Assembly (NCBI RefSeq): GCF_001548035.1
Contig: NZ_AP014723.1
Span: 1,674,001 to 1,738,000, forward strand
Origin: Sulfurospirillum sp. UCH001
Lineage (GTDB): Bacteria > Campylobacterota > Campylobacteria > Campylobacterales > Sulfurospirillaceae
Length of the DNA stretch: 64,000 nucleotides
Direction: 5' to 3'
The notes under the pieces: model-generated
Told to the model about the DNA's origin: nothing
Database searches by the model: none
What the model saw: only the letters and a program-made list of their open reading frames with translations
Part shown: positions 63,052 to 64,000 of the stretch, in pieces
Layout: each line of letters begins with the position of its first letter
Position numbering within the stretch: position 1 is the stretch's first letter
Made by a program: the position numbers and the translations under genes

Positions 63052-64000
63052 TTAAAACTTTTCGTTTAGTTCTTTGATCGTAAATCTTCTACCATCTTTA
63101 ACATCGACAAAGCTTTTTATGCTGAGGCGTTCTTCTTTGTATAGCTTATAGCGTGCATCGCCAAGATATTCATTTTGGAATTGTGCGGACTGAGTAGAAA
63201 ACCAATCTTGGAACTTCACATTACTTTTTACTTGCCCTGTTTCGTCTCCGTTTTCAGGTCGTTCTGTTACGGTGTCAAATGTTGTTAATGGCTTTAGTAT
63301 GCTTCTACAATGGAAATGTCTTTTTGGTCTATTTGGTATCGTAGAATAAGAGTATTTAGGCTTCATGTATTTTACTCCATCAAGCGCTGCACATTGTAGC
63401 GATGTTCTACTATCAAGAACTGCGACACTTTTCCATCCAATAATGACATCAGCGAACACATTGTCATACGTGTAAATGTTAGCCCTATCTCTCGCCTCTC
63501 CTACTGCCGTTTGTACTAAAGTACGCATATTTAACGTAGCTTCTGCGCCAGCTTCTTTCAAGCTCTTGGCAATATTGGTATAACCATCGTTGGCAGCTAA
63601 ACCACCGCTTATTATCTGTTTATACTTCTCAACTTGTGCGTGTCCTGCGTTGTTGAACAGCTCGTTAAGCGTGTATCCTTTGCCATTAAGCACCATAACA
63701 TCATCGAAACTCAATATTTTCTTAATGGTATCTTTTGGAATAGCAGCGAACGTATAACCTAACTTGGCGGTATCATTGATGTAATTGAATTGTGTTTTAT
63801 AGTCGAACTGTGCAAAGCCTTCCATATCGTCTTTAATGTATGGCTTAATATCTTCATAAATTCCGCCTATTTCTTTCTCTATGAGTGATTTAAGAGCATT
63901 TAATCTCCTTGCTTCATCTACGCTATCAATCTTGGCTAACTTTCCTAAAATGATCGTTAGAGCGTTGTCTAACGAGGAGATATAAGCTTTCTCTGCTGAG
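63052..64000 (-). CDS. Phage head morphogenesis protein, SPP1 gp7 / Mu F type (5' partial)
   Basis: The frame is open to the right window edge, so the ATG at 63825 is internal and the N-terminus is missing; 315 codons are visible. The Mu-F/SPP1-gp7 domain is clear: TAVGEARDRANIYTY, DSRTSLQCAALDGVKY and the HxxCRS motif (PKRHFHCRSILKPL). These minor head proteins associate with the portal and are ejected or assist DNA packaging. The portal gene should lie just to the right. Confidence 0.88.
   Translation of the reverse strand, partial: SAEKAYISSLDNALTIILGKLAKIDSVDEARRLNALKSLIEKEIGGIYEDIKPYIKDDMEGFAQFDYKTQFNYINDTAKLGYTFAAIPKDTIKKILSFDDVMVLNGKGYTLNELFNNAGHAQVEKYKQIISGGLAANDGYTNIAKSLKEAGAEATLNMRTLVQTAVGEARDRANIYTYDNVFADVIIGWKSVAVLDSRTSLQCAALDGVKYMKPKYSYSTIPNRPKRHFHCRSILKPLTTFDTVTERPENGDETGQVKSNVKFQDWFSTQSAQFQNEYLGDARYKLYKEERLSIKSFVDVKDGRRFTIKELNEKF

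Larger units (their letters stand above)
49965..64000 (-). mobile_element. Prophage late region (partial, continues beyond right edge)
   Basis: Contiguous minus-strand block of head, tail and lysis genes starting after feoA. Gene order is head protein, scaffold, capsid, connectors, tail tube, G/GT chaperones, tape measure, tip/fibre, lysis. This is a long-tailed phage; absence of sheath and baseplate genes points to a siphovirus-like virion. Integrase, repressor, terminase and portal are not visible, so neither attachment site nor integration type can be confirmed. The left boundary is placed at the TTGGCACAA repeats and is approximate. Confidence 0.88.

Noticed and set aside
49965-64000. Mu-like transposable prophage
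   Set aside because: A Mu F/gp7-type head protein is shared with many siphoviruses; no transposase, sheath, baseplate or Mu-type end repeats are visible.

Overview
The window reads as chromosome of a free-living, respiring Campylobacterota (epsilonproteobacterium), most like Sulfurospirillum. This rests on AT-rich DNA, an RpoD with a long acidic insertion, a sigma54-type promoter before flagellar rod genes, an ars operon with ArsN2, several diguanylate cyclases and chemoreceptor-type proteins, and c-type cytochromes. Genus is an inference; there is no rRNA or tRNA gene to confirm it. About 49.8 kb is host chromosome and the last 14 kb is the late (structural and lysis) half of a prophage that runs off the right edge.

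Host part, left to right. An RND efflux pump subunit is cut by the left edge. Then come an arsR-arsB-arsN2 operon with a well-formed promoter and operator, a PAS-only protein, an HPP membrane protein, a methyl-accepting chemotaxis protein, nudC, the msrP-msrQ periplasmic methionine sulfoxide repair pair, an OprC/NosA-like copper TonB receptor, and an argO-type exporter. A double-AAA protein with an FtsH-type M41 peptidase domain is broken by a frameshift. It is followed by yedE-yedF, a DUF2179 protein, and two loci that pair PhnD-like periplasmic binding proteins with membrane diguanylate cyclases. Between those loci lies a DEAD-box helicase operon. Next are an SHP-DHC-cytochrome b561 redox operon with its own Spy-like protein and two-component system, yjdM, azlCD, flgFG plus an unlisted small membrane protein, rpoD, an acetate module (yjcH-actP-acs with a sensor kinase and regulator), aguA-fieF and feoAB.

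Prophage part (all minus strand, transcribed right to left): SPP1 gp7/Mu F-type head protein (partial), scaffold, major capsid, connector and tail-completion proteins, tail tube, a tail-assembly chaperone pair made by a programmed -1 frameshift, a 1155-residue tape measure, a distal tail protein, tail fibre, and a lysis cassette (holin-like protein, Rz/Rz1-like spanins, GH24 lysozyme). The order and the long tape measure indicate a long, probably non-contractile tail. Terminase, portal, integrase and repressor are not in the window.

The most unusual signal is in the prophage. A dodecamer (CTTAACCRCAAA, one copy with one more change) occurs four times, always exactly 18 nt upstream of a TANNNT hexamer and 45-64 nt upstream of the first gene of a late module (scaffold, connector, tail tube, tape measure). 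This looks like a family of internal late promoters. At three of them an arm complementary to the downstream Shine-Dalgarno lies between or over the -10 and the presumed transcript start. Read-through RNA could therefore hide the ribosome site, while RNA started at the promoter would not.
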